Source: Ardenticatenaceae bacterium (GTDB lineage: Bacteria; Chloroflexota; Anaerolineae; Promineifilales; Promineifilaceae). From it: 64,000 nt of DNA. Of the stretch, positions 16,919 through 24,789 are shown piece after piece. Position 1 is the first letter of the stretch; every line of letters starts with the position of its first letter. A model generated the notes under the pieces. That model did not search any database, was not told where the DNA came from, and was given only the letters and a program-made list of their open reading frames with translations. The DNA is taken from contig JACKCC010000014.1 in NCBI GenBank assembly GCA_020634245.1, positions 243,927 to 307,926 on the forward strand. Direction: 5' to 3'. Made by a program: the position numbers and the translations under genes.

Positions 16919-17476
16919 ATGCTTGATAACGATCAATCGCTTGTTTTACAGACCCAACAGGACCCGCAGGCGTTTGGCCGATTGTACGATTTATACGTCG
17001 ATCGCCTGTTTCGCTATGCTTACCGGCAGATGGGGGATGAGGCGCTGGCGCAGGAGGTGACGGCCGTTACCTTCGAAAAAGCCTTACACCACATCCAGGA
17101 GTACGAGCCGCGTGGTGTCAGCTTTTTGGCCTGGCTCTACCGTATCGCTCGCAACGAAGCAATCTCCCTGCACCGCAAACGCAAATGGCTGGCCCCCTGG
17201 CGCATCATTGGCCAGACGGAAAAAAGGGCGACAGAAACGGCCGTCCAGCGTCAACAAGAATTCCACCAACTACACCAGGCTCTGGCCCGGCTCGCGGCCA
17301 AAGACCGCGAAATCATCCAACTGCGCTACTTTGAGGAGCTGGATAGTGAAGAAGTGGCCGCTGTGCTGGATTGTTCTGTTGATAACGTTTATGTGCGCCT
17401 GCACCGGGCCTTGAAGAAGCTGGAAGGCCAACTGCAAACAATCGATCTCATCAGGGAGGTCTCTTATGAACGATAA
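16919..17476 (+). CDS. ECF-type RNA polymerase sigma factor
   Basis: 185 residues. Region 2 (~20-90): FGRLYDLYVDRLFRYAYRQM, EVTAVTFEKALHH, FLAWLYRIARNEAISLHRK. Region 4 (~115-170): LARLAAKDREIIQLRYFEEL, VAAVLDCSVDNVYVRLHRAL. AAGGA lies just before ATG 16919. The stop overlaps the next gene by 11 bases, a standard sigma/anti-sigma translational coupling. It should direct RNA polymerase to a small stress or envelope regulon. I could not identify an autoregulated promoter upstream. Confidence 0.93.
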   Translation: MLDNDQSLVLQTQQDPQAFGRLYDLYVDRLFRYAYRQMGDEALAQEVTAVTFEKALHHIQEYEPRGVSFLAWLYRIARNEAISLHRKRKWLAPWRIIGQTEKRATETAVQRQQEFHQLHQALARLAAKDREIIQLRYFEELDSEEVAAVLDCSVDNVYVRLHRALKKLEGQLQTIDLIREVSYER

Positions 17477-19073
17477 AAATCGCGAAACGCAGCTAACTGC
17501 CGAATTTGCCGACCTCATCCAAACGCTGGAAAGGCCGGAAGCCAAACCGTACACCCCGGCACTGGCCCAGGAAGAAAAGATGAAACTGCGCCGTCAACTG
17601 CTGGCTCAAGAGGAACGACCGTTTCTCTCCCGGCAAGCGGTGGGTAACTTGTGGCGGTTTGCGGGAACGGCCGTTTTCCTGGCCGTCGTCATCATCATCG
17701 GCGCTTACTTCTGGGGTATCTTTTCCCGACCGGGGCAGGTTGGGCCTGGACCAACCACCGAGCCGCAGCCAACAGCGACGAGTGAACCAACTGTTGCGCC
17801 AACGGCCGTTATCAATCCCGTTAGGGAAGGCACTCAATTTGGCGATGAACTTGTCCTGACGAACACCGAAATCGTCCCCATGCCAGATGGCCTGAGTGTG
17901 GCCCTGGATTGGTTTGTTGCGGTGCAGCCGGAACAGGATTACACGATCTTTTTCCATTTGCTGGATGCTCAAGGTGAGCTTGTCGCCCAATTAGATCCAT
18001 TTCTCGTAACGCTGCGCAATGCCGACAGCCCTTCTCAATTCACATCAGACTGGGCGGCGGGCGAAACGATCCGCCAGATTTACTCGCTGCGTTTGCTGGA
18101 TTCGGCGACGATTGGTGACGGCCAGTACGATTTGGTGATGGGACTGTACGATGTGCGTACCGGGGAACGTTTGTCGGTGACGGCGGTGGACGAGAGCCAG
18201 CTTTTTGATAATGGTACGGCCGTCTTCCTGGGTAATTGGGACTTTGGCAATGGCCCGTTCAATGACGAAGCTACTCCGGCGGACAGCAGCGACCGAATCT
18301 GGCTGATAGACTTTACGCAGAAGGCACGGCCGTCATCTACCAGCCCCATCGAGTTTGACGTGACGTTGGGCCACGACCTGATATCCGAGACCGGGCAGGA
18401 TGTGTTCCTGAAACTGGCTTATGCCCATCCTGAATGGCAGTCGGTGGGGGGGAACGGCCGTGTCCCGGTCGATGATACCGGCGATTTGGTCATCCTCGAT
18501 CCTAATCAGCACACCATCAGCCTGACTTTCACCGGCAGCCCGGCCGAAATCGAACAAATCACCGGCACGGATACCCCGGTTTTCATGGCCCAGATGGGAT
18601 ACTTCGTCGATCATGACGATGCCCGTGGCCGTGAGTTTGTGTTCCTGGCAACGGAGACGTTTGATTCGTACAACATCGACCTGACCAGCACAGACACTAT
18701 TTACCAGGGGCAGGACAACCTGGAAGTGTCTGATGTCATGCCGGCTCCGGGCAGCACCATCACCGTCGCCGAACCGATTCCCTTCTTCATTTCGGTGGAT
18801 TACAGCATCCGCAGCGTACCGGCTGTTTTGATGGACGCCATTATGTCCACGCCAATTGACGGTCAATTGCATGAAGTTATTTCCGGCACATTGGCCCTGG
18901 AATCAGGTGCAGGCGGTGGTGGTTTGACCCTATACATCATGCCGGAGCAGTTGCAATCGCTGCCGGTAGATCCGGCCGAACTGGTTTTGCAGGTGCAGTT
19001 GCGGATGGAGGGCGAGGAACGGCCGTACCTCATCCGCCAACCCGAAGATTACCATTGGACCGTCCAACAATAA
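17466..19073 (+). CDS. Membrane-anchored partner of the ECF sigma factor
   Basis: A 535-residue single-pass protein. The cytoplasmic N terminus (~1-60) is followed by a TM at ~65-87 (FAGTAVFLAVVIIIGAYFWGI), a Pro/Thr-rich linker (PGPTTEPQPTATSEPTVAPT) and a ~420-residue extracytoplasmic part of beta-rich segments (VALDWFVAVQPEQDYTIFFHLLD and similar). The start overlaps the sigma gene, as in anti-sigma factors, though no HxxxCxxC zinc motif is present. Sequestration of the sigma factor with the outer domain as sensor is inferred from topology and position. ACGGCCGT is dense here (six copies). Confidence 0.7.
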   Translation: MNDKNRETQLTAEFADLIQTLERPEAKPYTPALAQEEKMKLRRQLLAQEERPFLSRQAVGNLWRFAGTAVFLAVVIIIGAYFWGIFSRPGQVGPGPTTEPQPTATSEPTVAPTAVINPVREGTQFGDELVLTNTEIVPMPDGLSVALDWFVAVQPEQDYTIFFHLLDAQGELVAQLDPFLVTLRNADSPSQFTSDWAAGETIRQIYSLRLLDSATIGDGQYDLVMGLYDVRTGERLSVTAVDESQLFDNGTAVFLGNWDFGNGPFNDEATPADSSDRIWLIDFTQKARPSSTSPIEFDVTLGHDLISETGQDVFLKLAYAHPEWQSVGGNGRVPVDDTGDLVILDPNQHTISLTFTGSPAEIEQITGTDTPVFMAQMGYFVDHDDARGREFVFLATETFDSYNIDLTSTDTIYQGQDNLEVSDVMPAPGSTITVAEPIPFFISVDYSIRSVPAVLMDAIMSTPIDGQLHEVISGTLALESGAGGGGLTLYIMPEQLQSLPVDPAELVLQVQLRMEGEERPYLIRQPEDYHWTVQQ

Positions 19074-19141
19074 CTTTGCGGGGATTCGGGGATAAAAATC
19101 AAAAAACAATCCCCTAATCTCCAAATCCCCGCCTCCCTTCC

Positions 19142-19170
19142 ATGACAGATATTTTCAGCCCGGTTACAAT
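19142..19170 (+). promoter_or_regulatory. Promoter of the glycosyltransferase gene
   Basis: ATGACA (19142-19147), 17 bases, then TACAAT (19165-19170). Transcription would start near 19177, inside the left arm of the following hairpin. See the terminator entry. Confidence 0.65.
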
Positions 19171-19200
19171 AGCCTCTCTAAATTTGGAGAGGCTTTTTTT
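19171..19200 (+). terminator. Terminator whose 3' arm is the next gene's RBS
   Basis: AGCCTCTC (19171-19178) pairs with GAGAGGCT (19187-19194), followed by seven Ts ending directly at ATG 19201. It terminates transcripts from the sigma operon. GGAGAGG (19186-19192) in the 3' arm is also a good Shine-Dalgarno, eight bases before ATG. A transcript from the promoter at 19142-19170 would lack most of the left arm, so the RBS would be free. Confidence 0.75.
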
Positions 19201-20349
19201 ATGCATCTAGCCATCAACGCTTATTTTTGGAATCAACCCTATGTGGGCAGTGGACAATACACACGCAACCTCGTCTACTACCTCAACCGGCTCGTCTCCG
19301 ACCTGGAAATCACGCTGATTTACCCGCAAACGGCCGAGCAGCCGGAACCAGAAGCAGTGCCACCCAGCGTCCACGTCAAAAAGGTGCCAGTGCGGCCGGG
19401 ACAGTTGGGCAAGGTGTGGTTTGAACAGCGCCAGTTTCCCCGTGCCTGCGCCGAAGTGGGGGCGACGGTGGCCCATGTGCCCTACTGGGGCGCGCCGCTG
19501 CAATCGCCTATCCCGCTGGTGGTGACGATTCACGATCTGACGACGCTGCTGGTTCCCGAATACCGGCGCGGCTGGAAATCGCGGCTGTACAACGCGTTGG
19601 TGACAGCCAGCGCCCGCGGAGCCAGCCATGTCATCACTGATTCGTTTGCCAGCAAGATGAATATTATTGACCATTTGGGGATTGAGGAGAAGGGGGTAAC
19701 GGCCGTTTACCTGGCCGTCGGTCCCGAATACAATCCCAAAGCCGATAATTCCCTCATGGAAACGGCCGTACGCCGCAAATACGACCTGCCCGATTTATAC
19801 GTCCTGTACCTGGGTGGCTACCTGCTGCACAAAAACGTCAACACGCTGCTGCTGGCTTACTCCTACGTCGGGCAGGCGCTGGGAACCGATTACCCGCTCC
19901 TGCTGGCCGGCCGCAAACCAACCCGGGTTTCCGACATTTACCCCGATTACGACGATTACATCAAAGCCCTGCGCATCGAAAAATACGTCCGCTGGATTGG
20001 CTTTGTCGATGAGGAAGACAAGCCCATTTTGTACCGCAGCGCCGAGACGTTTGTTTTCCCCAGCCGCCATGAAGGCTTCGGCCTGGACGTGTTGGAAGCG
20101 CTGGCCTGCGGTGTGCCCGTGGTGACAACGACGGCCGATTCCCTGCCTGAAGTAATTGGGGATGCCGGTTTCGCCGTCGATCCCGACGATGCCCGCGCCA
20201 TGGCCGGTGCCATCATCGCCACCATTATGCAGGACAATTTGCGTGTCGAATTGCAGGAAAAAGCGGCCAAACAAGCGGCCAGATTCTCCTGGGAAAAAAC
20301 CGCCACTGAAACACTCATGATTTACGATCATGTGGCCTCACAACGTTGA
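19201..20349 (+). CDS. Family 4-type glycosyltransferase
   Basis: 382 residues, GT-B fold. The N-terminal acceptor domain has MHLAINAYFWNQPYVGSGQY, a typical start that supports this ATG. The C-terminal donor domain has YVLYLGGYLLHKNV and the EX7E motif HEGFGLDVLEALACGVPVV. It is expected to move a sugar from a nucleotide-sugar to a glycan or lipid at the cytoplasmic face of the membrane. It overlaps the next gene at TGATG, so the two are translated together. The acceptor is unknown; capsule or glycolipid are typical. Confidence 0.9.
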   Translation: MHLAINAYFWNQPYVGSGQYTRNLVYYLNRLVSDLEITLIYPQTAEQPEPEAVPPSVHVKKVPVRPGQLGKVWFEQRQFPRACAEVGATVAHVPYWGAPLQSPIPLVVTIHDLTTLLVPEYRRGWKSRLYNALVTASARGASHVITDSFASKMNIIDHLGIEEKGVTAVYLAVGPEYNPKADNSLMETAVRRKYDLPDLYVLYLGGYLLHKNVNTLLLAYSYVGQALGTDYPLLLAGRKPTRVSDIYPDYDDYIKALRIEKYVRWIGFVDEEDKPILYRSAETFVFPSRHEGFGLDVLEALACGVPVVTTTADSLPEVIGDAGFAVDPDDARAMAGAIIATIMQDNLRVELQEKAAKQAARFSWEKTATETLMIYDHVASQR

Positions 20350-21281
20350 TGGATTTAGCAGAAACCCTAAACCTGTTGCGATTGTTGCTAAAAGAGAAGG
20401 TCGGTTCAGGTGTTGAAATCGTTGATTGCAAAATCGGTAATCAGCGTCATGATTACCTGGTGCTGCTCGTCCAGTTGCGCTCACCTGCTTTGGAACTGGT
20501 TGTCAAGCTAGCCGGCCTAGAAGCGCCTTACGATTACCCCTTTGAGCGTACGGCCGTTATCCACCGCTTAGTAGCCGCCCACACAATCATCTCCATGCCC
20601 GAAATCATCGCCGTAGACACCTCTTACCGAGAGTGGCCCTGGCGTTACCTGATCAAAACGCACATTTCCGGAACCGAATGGGATGCAGTGTTTCCTCAAC
20701 TGAAAGCAGCACAGTTATCTGATACCTATTGCCAGATTGGTAATGCTGTGGCTCAACTGCATACCATTGCGTTCCCGGCGTTTGGCGAATTATCCGCTGA
20801 TGGCCGGGTTGAGGGTGACCGTCCCTACCTCGACGTACTCCAAAGAAGGGCTAATCTGATTATCAAAAAGGAACGCTTGCGCGATTATTTTTCGGCAGTA
20901 TTGGTACGCTATGCTGATTTATTCGCCGACGTTTCTACAGCCAATTTGTGCCATGAAGATCTCCATCGTTACAACATTTTGTTTGAAAATCGGCAGGGGC
21001 AGTGGCATTTAGCGACGATTCTCGATTTTGACAAAGCCTGGGCAGGCCACCGCGAAACGGATTTGGCCCGCCTGGACCTCTGGACAGGCATGACGAATGA
21101 ATCGTTTTGGCTGGCCTACAACGCCGTGCGGCCGGTTGACTTGCTGTATAAACAGCGCCGTCCCATCTATCAACTGCTTTGGTGCCTGGAAGCTGCCTGG
21201 CCGACGGCAAAGCATCTGGCCGATACACACCAGGTTTGCCAGGAATTGGGTTTGCCAGTGATCGAATCTTTTGATTTATGA
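20349..21281 (+). CDS. Aminoglycoside phosphotransferase-like kinase
   Basis: About 310 residues with the APH/choline-kinase fold. It has LVVKLAG (ATP-site Lys), the catalytic loop LCHEDLHRYNILFE (HxDxxxxN) and the metal Asp in TILDFDKAWAGHRETDLARL. ATG 20349 overlaps the glycosyltransferase stop. The family phosphorylates small hydroxyl-containing molecules including sugars. Coupling to a glycosyltransferase argues for a sugar or glycan substrate rather than drug resistance, but this is inference. Confidence 0.85.
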   Translation: MDLAETLNLLRLLLKEKVGSGVEIVDCKIGNQRHDYLVLLVQLRSPALELVVKLAGLEAPYDYPFERTAVIHRLVAAHTIISMPEIIAVDTSYREWPWRYLIKTHISGTEWDAVFPQLKAAQLSDTYCQIGNAVAQLHTIAFPAFGELSADGRVEGDRPYLDVLQRRANLIIKKERLRDYFSAVLVRYADLFADVSTANLCHEDLHRYNILFENRQGQWHLATILDFDKAWAGHRETDLARLDLWTGMTNESFWLAYNAVRPVDLLYKQRRPIYQLLWCLEAAWPTAKHLADTHQVCQELGLPVIESFDL

Positions 21282-21320
21282 AAACAGGCTTGGCTGACAA
21301 GCTGAAATATTGACAAGCTA

Positions 21321-21348
21321 TTGTTGCCCTGTGCTGGTCGTGTTAAAA
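21321..21348 (+). promoter_or_regulatory. Probable argS promoter
   Basis: TTGTTG (21321-21326), 16 bases, TAAAAT (21343-21348), with a predicted start about 26 bases before ATG 21381. A stronger -35-like TTGACA at 21310-21315 is too far from this -10. Confidence 0.5.
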
Positions 21349-21380
21349 TGCCACAGACGTTCGAAAAGGAATGAGTTTGC

Positions 21381-23042
21381 ATGAGAATTGAACATGAAAT
21401 TGCCTCTGTTGTGACAAAGGCAATCGAAAACGCACAAGCAGCCGGCGCTCTGCCGGTTTTTGATGTCCCGGAAGTGACGATTGAACGGCCGCGCGAGCTG
21501 TCGTTTGGCGATTATGCCACGCCGATGGCGATGAAACTGGCCCGCCTGGCCCGGATGGCTCCGCTGAAAATTGCCCAGATCATCGTCGATTACCTGGACA
21601 TGCCTGATTTTATGAGTGAAACGGCCGTTGCCGCACCTGGGTTCATCAATTTTCGCTTGTCTACGGACTGGCTCCAGCAGCAGGTGGAAGTGATATTGGC
21701 AGAGGGGATGGAATACGGCCGTTCCCACATCGGCGACGGCAAAAAAGTCCAGATCGAATGCGTCAGCGCCAATCCTACCGGCCCCATCCACATCGGCCGG
21801 ACTCGCGGCGGCGTGATGGGTGATACCCTGGCCCGCGCCATGCGCGCCGTTGGCTACGATGTCACCCTGGAATATTACTACAACGACGCTGGCCGCCAGA
21901 TCACGCTGCTGGGAGAAACAACCAAAATCCGTTACCAGCAGCTGCTTGGCCAGGACGTTGAACTAGGTCCTGAACATTATCAAGGGGACTATATCACTGA
22001 AATTGCACAAGAACTGGTCGATAAATTTGGCGATTCTCTGCTTAACGAGCCGGTGGAACACTTTGGCAACTATGCCAAAGACATCATCGCCCAAAGCCAG
22101 AAAGACACGCTCAAGCGAATCAACATCGTCTTTGATGTTTACTACAACGAGCAGAGCCTCTACGAAACGGGGCGCGTTTGGGAAGCGCTGGAAACATTGC
22201 AGCAGCGCGGCTACGTTTACGAAAAAGACGATGCCCAATGGTTCAAAACCACCGAATTCGGCGATGACAAAGACCGGGTGTTGGTCAAGCAGTCTGGCGA
22301 ACCTACCTACCGGATGCCCGACATTGCTTACCATTACCACAAAAAGCAGCGCGGCTTTGATATTGTCGTCGATATTTTCGGTCCTGATCACCACGCTACC
22401 GCGCCGCAAGTGCTGATGGGCGTCCAGGCTCTTGGCTACGATCCCGGCTTTGTGCAAACCATCTTGCACCAGATTGTCAATCTCTATCGCGGTGGACAGC
22501 AGGTCAAGATGAGTACGCGCGCCGGGATGTTCGTCACCCTGGATGAATTGGTTGATGAGGTTGGTGCAGACCCGATTCGTTACTTTATGATTTCCCGCTC
22601 TGGCAACAGCGAAATTCTGTTTGATATGGATTTGGCGGTGGAACATTCGGATAAAAACCCGGTTTACTACATTCAAAACGCCCACGTTCGCTGTGCGGGT
22701 ATTTTCCGCAAGTGGGCCGAAGCCGGTTACGCGCCCAATGCTGATAAGGACGCGGATTTAAGTTTGCTGACCGAAGAGGCGGAGTTGAATTTTTTGCGGA
22801 AGGCGTTGGAGTTAACGGCCGTGCTCGAACAAATCGCCACCACCTACGAGCCGCACCACATCTCCTTCTACGCCTACGAACTGGCCGCCGCCTTTCACCC
22901 GCTGTATGAAGTCAGCCGCGTCTTACATGGCGATGTGCCGGAACCACTGCGGCTGGCCCGGCTTCGTCTTTACCGTGCTGCCAAACAGATCTTCGCCTGC
23001 GTTCTCGACCTCATGGGCATGAGCGCCCCGGAAGTCATGTGA
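21381..23042 (+). CDS. argS: Arginyl-tRNA synthetase
   Basis: 553 residues, a usual length. The N-terminal tRNA D-loop-binding domain (~1-110: LSFGDYATPMAMKLAR) is followed by the class I core with the HIGH motif as PTGPIHIGRTRGG (~135). Other ArgS signatures are YYYNDAGRQI, DIFGPDHHATAPQV and the KMSKS-equivalent VKMSTRAGMFVTL. The C-terminal anticodon-binding helices end VLDLMGMSAPEVM. It charges tRNA-Arg with arginine using ATP in the cytoplasm. RBS AAAAGGA precedes ATG. The catalytic elements appear complete. Confidence 0.97.
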   Translation: MRIEHEIASVVTKAIENAQAAGALPVFDVPEVTIERPRELSFGDYATPMAMKLARLARMAPLKIAQIIVDYLDMPDFMSETAVAAPGFINFRLSTDWLQQQVEVILAEGMEYGRSHIGDGKKVQIECVSANPTGPIHIGRTRGGVMGDTLARAMRAVGYDVTLEYYYNDAGRQITLLGETTKIRYQQLLGQDVELGPEHYQGDYITEIAQELVDKFGDSLLNEPVEHFGNYAKDIIAQSQKDTLKRINIVFDVYYNEQSLYETGRVWEALETLQQRGYVYEKDDAQWFKTTEFGDDKDRVLVKQSGEPTYRMPDIAYHYHKKQRGFDIVVDIFGPDHHATAPQVLMGVQALGYDPGFVQTILHQIVNLYRGGQQVKMSTRAGMFVTLDELVDEVGADPIRYFMISRSGNSEILFDMDLAVEHSDKNPVYYIQNAHVRCAGIFRKWAEAGYAPNADKDADLSLLTEEAELNFLRKALELTAVLEQIATTYEPHHISFYAYELAAAFHPLYEVSRVLHGDVPEPLRLARLRLYRAAKQIFACVLDLMGMSAPEVM

Positions 23043-23045
23043 CTT

Positions 23046-23101
23046 GTCATGAAGTCATGCCTCATAGGTCAGGTGAGATGTATGACGCATGACTTCATGA
23101 C
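23046..23101. repeat. Perfect 15-bp snap-back spacer
   Basis: GTCATGAAGTCATGC (23046-23060) and GCATGACTTCATGAC (23087-23101) are exact reverse complements, each built from the word ATGA(A/C)GTC. The element fills the gap between argS and dcd. It may be an argS transcript end, but there is no T-run. Confidence 0.85.
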
Positions 23102-23139
23102 GAATGAAAAAATCAACTACAAAAAAGGATATACAATTC

Positions 23140-23694
23140 ATGGGTGTCAAAGCAGATAGTTGGATTCGCCGGATGGCGCAAGAAAAAGGGATGATCGAGC
23201 CTTTTGTAAATGGACAGGTACGCGAGGGTGTCATTTCTTATGGCCTCTCGTCTTATGGTTACGATATTCGTGTGAGCAATGAATTCAAAATTTTCACCAA
23301 TGTTCACTCCGCCATTGTCGATCCCAAGCATTTCAATCCGAATTCGTTCATTGACTATACTGGCGACGTGTGTGTTATCCCACCAAACTCCTTTGTTCTG
23401 GCTCAAACTGTCGAATACTTTCGCATCCCGCGCGACGTCATTACCGTCTGCTTGGGCAAATCCACCTATGCTCGCTGCGGGCTGATTGTCAACGTCACCC
23501 CTTTCGAGCCAGAGTGGGAAGGATTTGTCACGCTGGAAATCTCCAACACAACGCCGCTGCCGGCCCGCGTATACGCCAACGAAGGCATTGCCCAGGTACT
23601 CTTCTTCCATGCCGATGAAATTTGCGAAACATCTTATGCAGATCGCAATGGCAAATACCAGAAACAGCAAAATATCGTCTTGCCACGGATTTAG
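23140..23694 (+). CDS. dcd: dCTP deaminase
   Basis: 184 residues from ATG 23140 (MGVKADSWIRRMA), the standard start for this family, with AAAAGGAT upstream. An ATG at 23104 would add residues encoded by the spacer. Motifs: ISYGLSSYGYDIR, the trimer-core CLGKSTYARCG, and VTPFEPEWEGFVTLEISNTT with the catalytic Glu. The C terminus is SYADRNGKYQKQQNIVLPRI. It converts dCTP to dUTP for dTMP synthesis, or directly to dUMP in bifunctional members; I cannot tell which. Confidence 0.95.
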   Translation: MGVKADSWIRRMAQEKGMIEPFVNGQVREGVISYGLSSYGYDIRVSNEFKIFTNVHSAIVDPKHFNPNSFIDYTGDVCVIPPNSFVLAQTVEYFRIPRDVITVCLGKSTYARCGLIVNVTPFEPEWEGFVTLEISNTTPLPARVYANEGIAQVLFFHADEICETSYADRNGKYQKQQNIVLPRI

Positions 23695-23747
23695 AAGAGA
23701 CTGAAGATTAAAATTTTTTCGGTCTCCAATCGCCAGTCTCCGAAAGA

Positions 23748-23776
23748 CTGGCAAATTTGCCGGAGGGCGATATAAT
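23748..23776 (+). promoter_or_regulatory. tRNA-Val promoter
   Basis: CTGGCA (23748-23753), 17 bases, a perfect TATAAT (23771-23776). The predicted start lies about seven bases before the mature tRNA. Confidence 0.75.
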
Positions 23777-23789
23777 TTTATTCCCTTAT

Positions 23790-23863
23790 GGGCGCTTAGC
23801 TCAGCTGGTTAGAGCGCTTCGTTTACACCGAAGAGGTCGGGGGTTCGAGTCCCTCAGCGCCCA
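23790..23863 (+). tRNA. tRNA-Val (anticodon TAC)
   Basis: A 74-base cloverleaf. The acceptor stem GGGCGCT pairs with AGCGCCC, with discriminator A. D-arm AGCTCAGCTGGTTAGAGC; anticodon stem CTTCG/CGAAG with loop TTTACAC, giving anticodon TAC; T-arm GGGGGTTCGAGTCCCTC. CCA is not encoded and must be added enzymatically. Confidence 0.97.
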
Positions 23864-23915
23864 TTTCTTTGTACAAGCTCATCAATTTAGTACTCATACA
23901 AATATAGTTGTTGGG

Positions 23916-23948
23916 AGCGGTTTATTTTTGAACCGCTTTTGTTTTTGC
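23916..23948 (+). terminator. tRNA-Val terminator
   Basis: AGCGGTTT (23916-23923) pairs with GAACCGCT (23930-23937, one G-T pair) across a short T-rich loop, followed by TTTGTTTTT. It ends the tRNA transcript. Confidence 0.8.
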
Positions 23949-24016
23949 TACAGAGTGTCATTTTGCTATAATTAAAAAGTGACAAATGTCATAGACTTTA
24001 TGTGACAAAAATCACA
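23945..24016 (+). promoter_or_regulatory. bc-operon promoter region with CRP/FNR-type site
   Basis: TTGCTA (23945) and TATAAT (23967-23972) form a possible promoter. Downstream, TGTGACAAAAATCACA (24001-24016) matches the TGTGA-N6-TCACA operator of CRP/FNR-family regulators. A second dyad, TGACAAATGTCA, lies at about 23980-23991. The site precedes the Rieske gene by 91 bases, so cAMP- or redox-dependent control of the respiratory complex is plausible. Confidence 0.55.
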
Positions 24017-24107
24017 TTTTGTTATATGCTTCTTCACGCCCCTCCGGTGTGGGGCGAGCGCCTCAAGCAGGTTAAACAGAACATATTGGATTCAGGAGAA
24101 TAGCCAC

Positions 24108-24758
24108 ATGGCAAATGCAGCAGTTAGTGCCGGTGACAGCGGCGGAGTAACCAGACGCGAATTTCTTTACTATATCTGGGGCGCGTCTATTGCCCTTTTT
24201 GCTGCCGAAAGTGCCGGTCTTTTGGTCTGGTTTCTAATCCCCAAGTTCCGTGAAGGTGAATTTGGCGGCACGTTTACCCTTCCCATTGACGAGTTGCCTG
24301 AAGTAAATGCCGAACCGGTGAACAAGCCGGACGGCCGTTTCTGGTTAGTCAATCTCGATACAACCAATCCCAACGGGTCTGAGCGCATGTACCAGGCGTC
24401 CGACGAATCCGCGCCTATTCAAGGTGTGGCCGCCATATACAAGGTTTGCACCCACTTGGGCTGTATCTACTCCTGGATTCCAGTCAACAATCGCTTCGAA
24501 TGCCCCTGCCATGGCTCCAAATACCGGTTGGACGGCCGTCGCATCGAATCCCCGGCTCCCCGCACCCTGGATCGTTTCAAAGTCCAGGCTCTAAATGAAG
24601 ACCAGACTCAAGTGCTGGCCGAGTCCGATCTGGTCAATGATTTTTATCAGCCTGTGGTATTGCCAACAGGTACTGCTTTTCTCCGAGTTGATACTGGTTC
24701 TAAGAAAACCGGTCCATCTCAGACTTTGATATGCAGCTTTACTGGCAGCTGCCCCTAA
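24108..24758 (+). CDS. Rieske iron-sulfur protein of a bc-type complex
   Basis: 216 residues. A twin-arginine-like start (VTRREFLYYIWGASIALF) leads into one N-terminal membrane anchor. The C-terminal Rieske fold has the cluster ligands CTHLGC (~114-119) and CPCHGS (~131-136), binding a [2Fe-2S] cluster through two Cys and two His. It receives an electron from quinol at the Qo site and passes it to the cytochrome c. It is followed by cytochrome b and cytochrome c genes in one operon. The tail (~170-216) is longer than minimal and ends in CSFTGSCP. Confidence 0.93.
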   Translation: MANAAVSAGDSGGVTRREFLYYIWGASIALFAAESAGLLVWFLIPKFREGEFGGTFTLPIDELPEVNAEPVNKPDGRFWLVNLDTTNPNGSERMYQASDESAPIQGVAAIYKVCTHLGCIYSWIPVNNRFECPCHGSKYRLDGRRIESPAPRTLDRFKVQALNEDQTQVLAESDLVNDFYQPVVLPTGTAFLRVDTGSKKTGPSQTLICSFTGSCP

Positions 24759-24789
24759 AAAGAACGCAAAAAGGATGAGGAGTTGATTC

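Noticed and set aside
20349..21281. Aminoglycoside resistance gene
   Set aside because: The fold is APH-like, but coupling to a glycosyltransferase and the lack of resistance context favour a metabolic kinase.
21963..22685. 240-residue frame opposite argS
   Set aside because: Shadow of argS on the other strand, with no RBS or recognisable motif.
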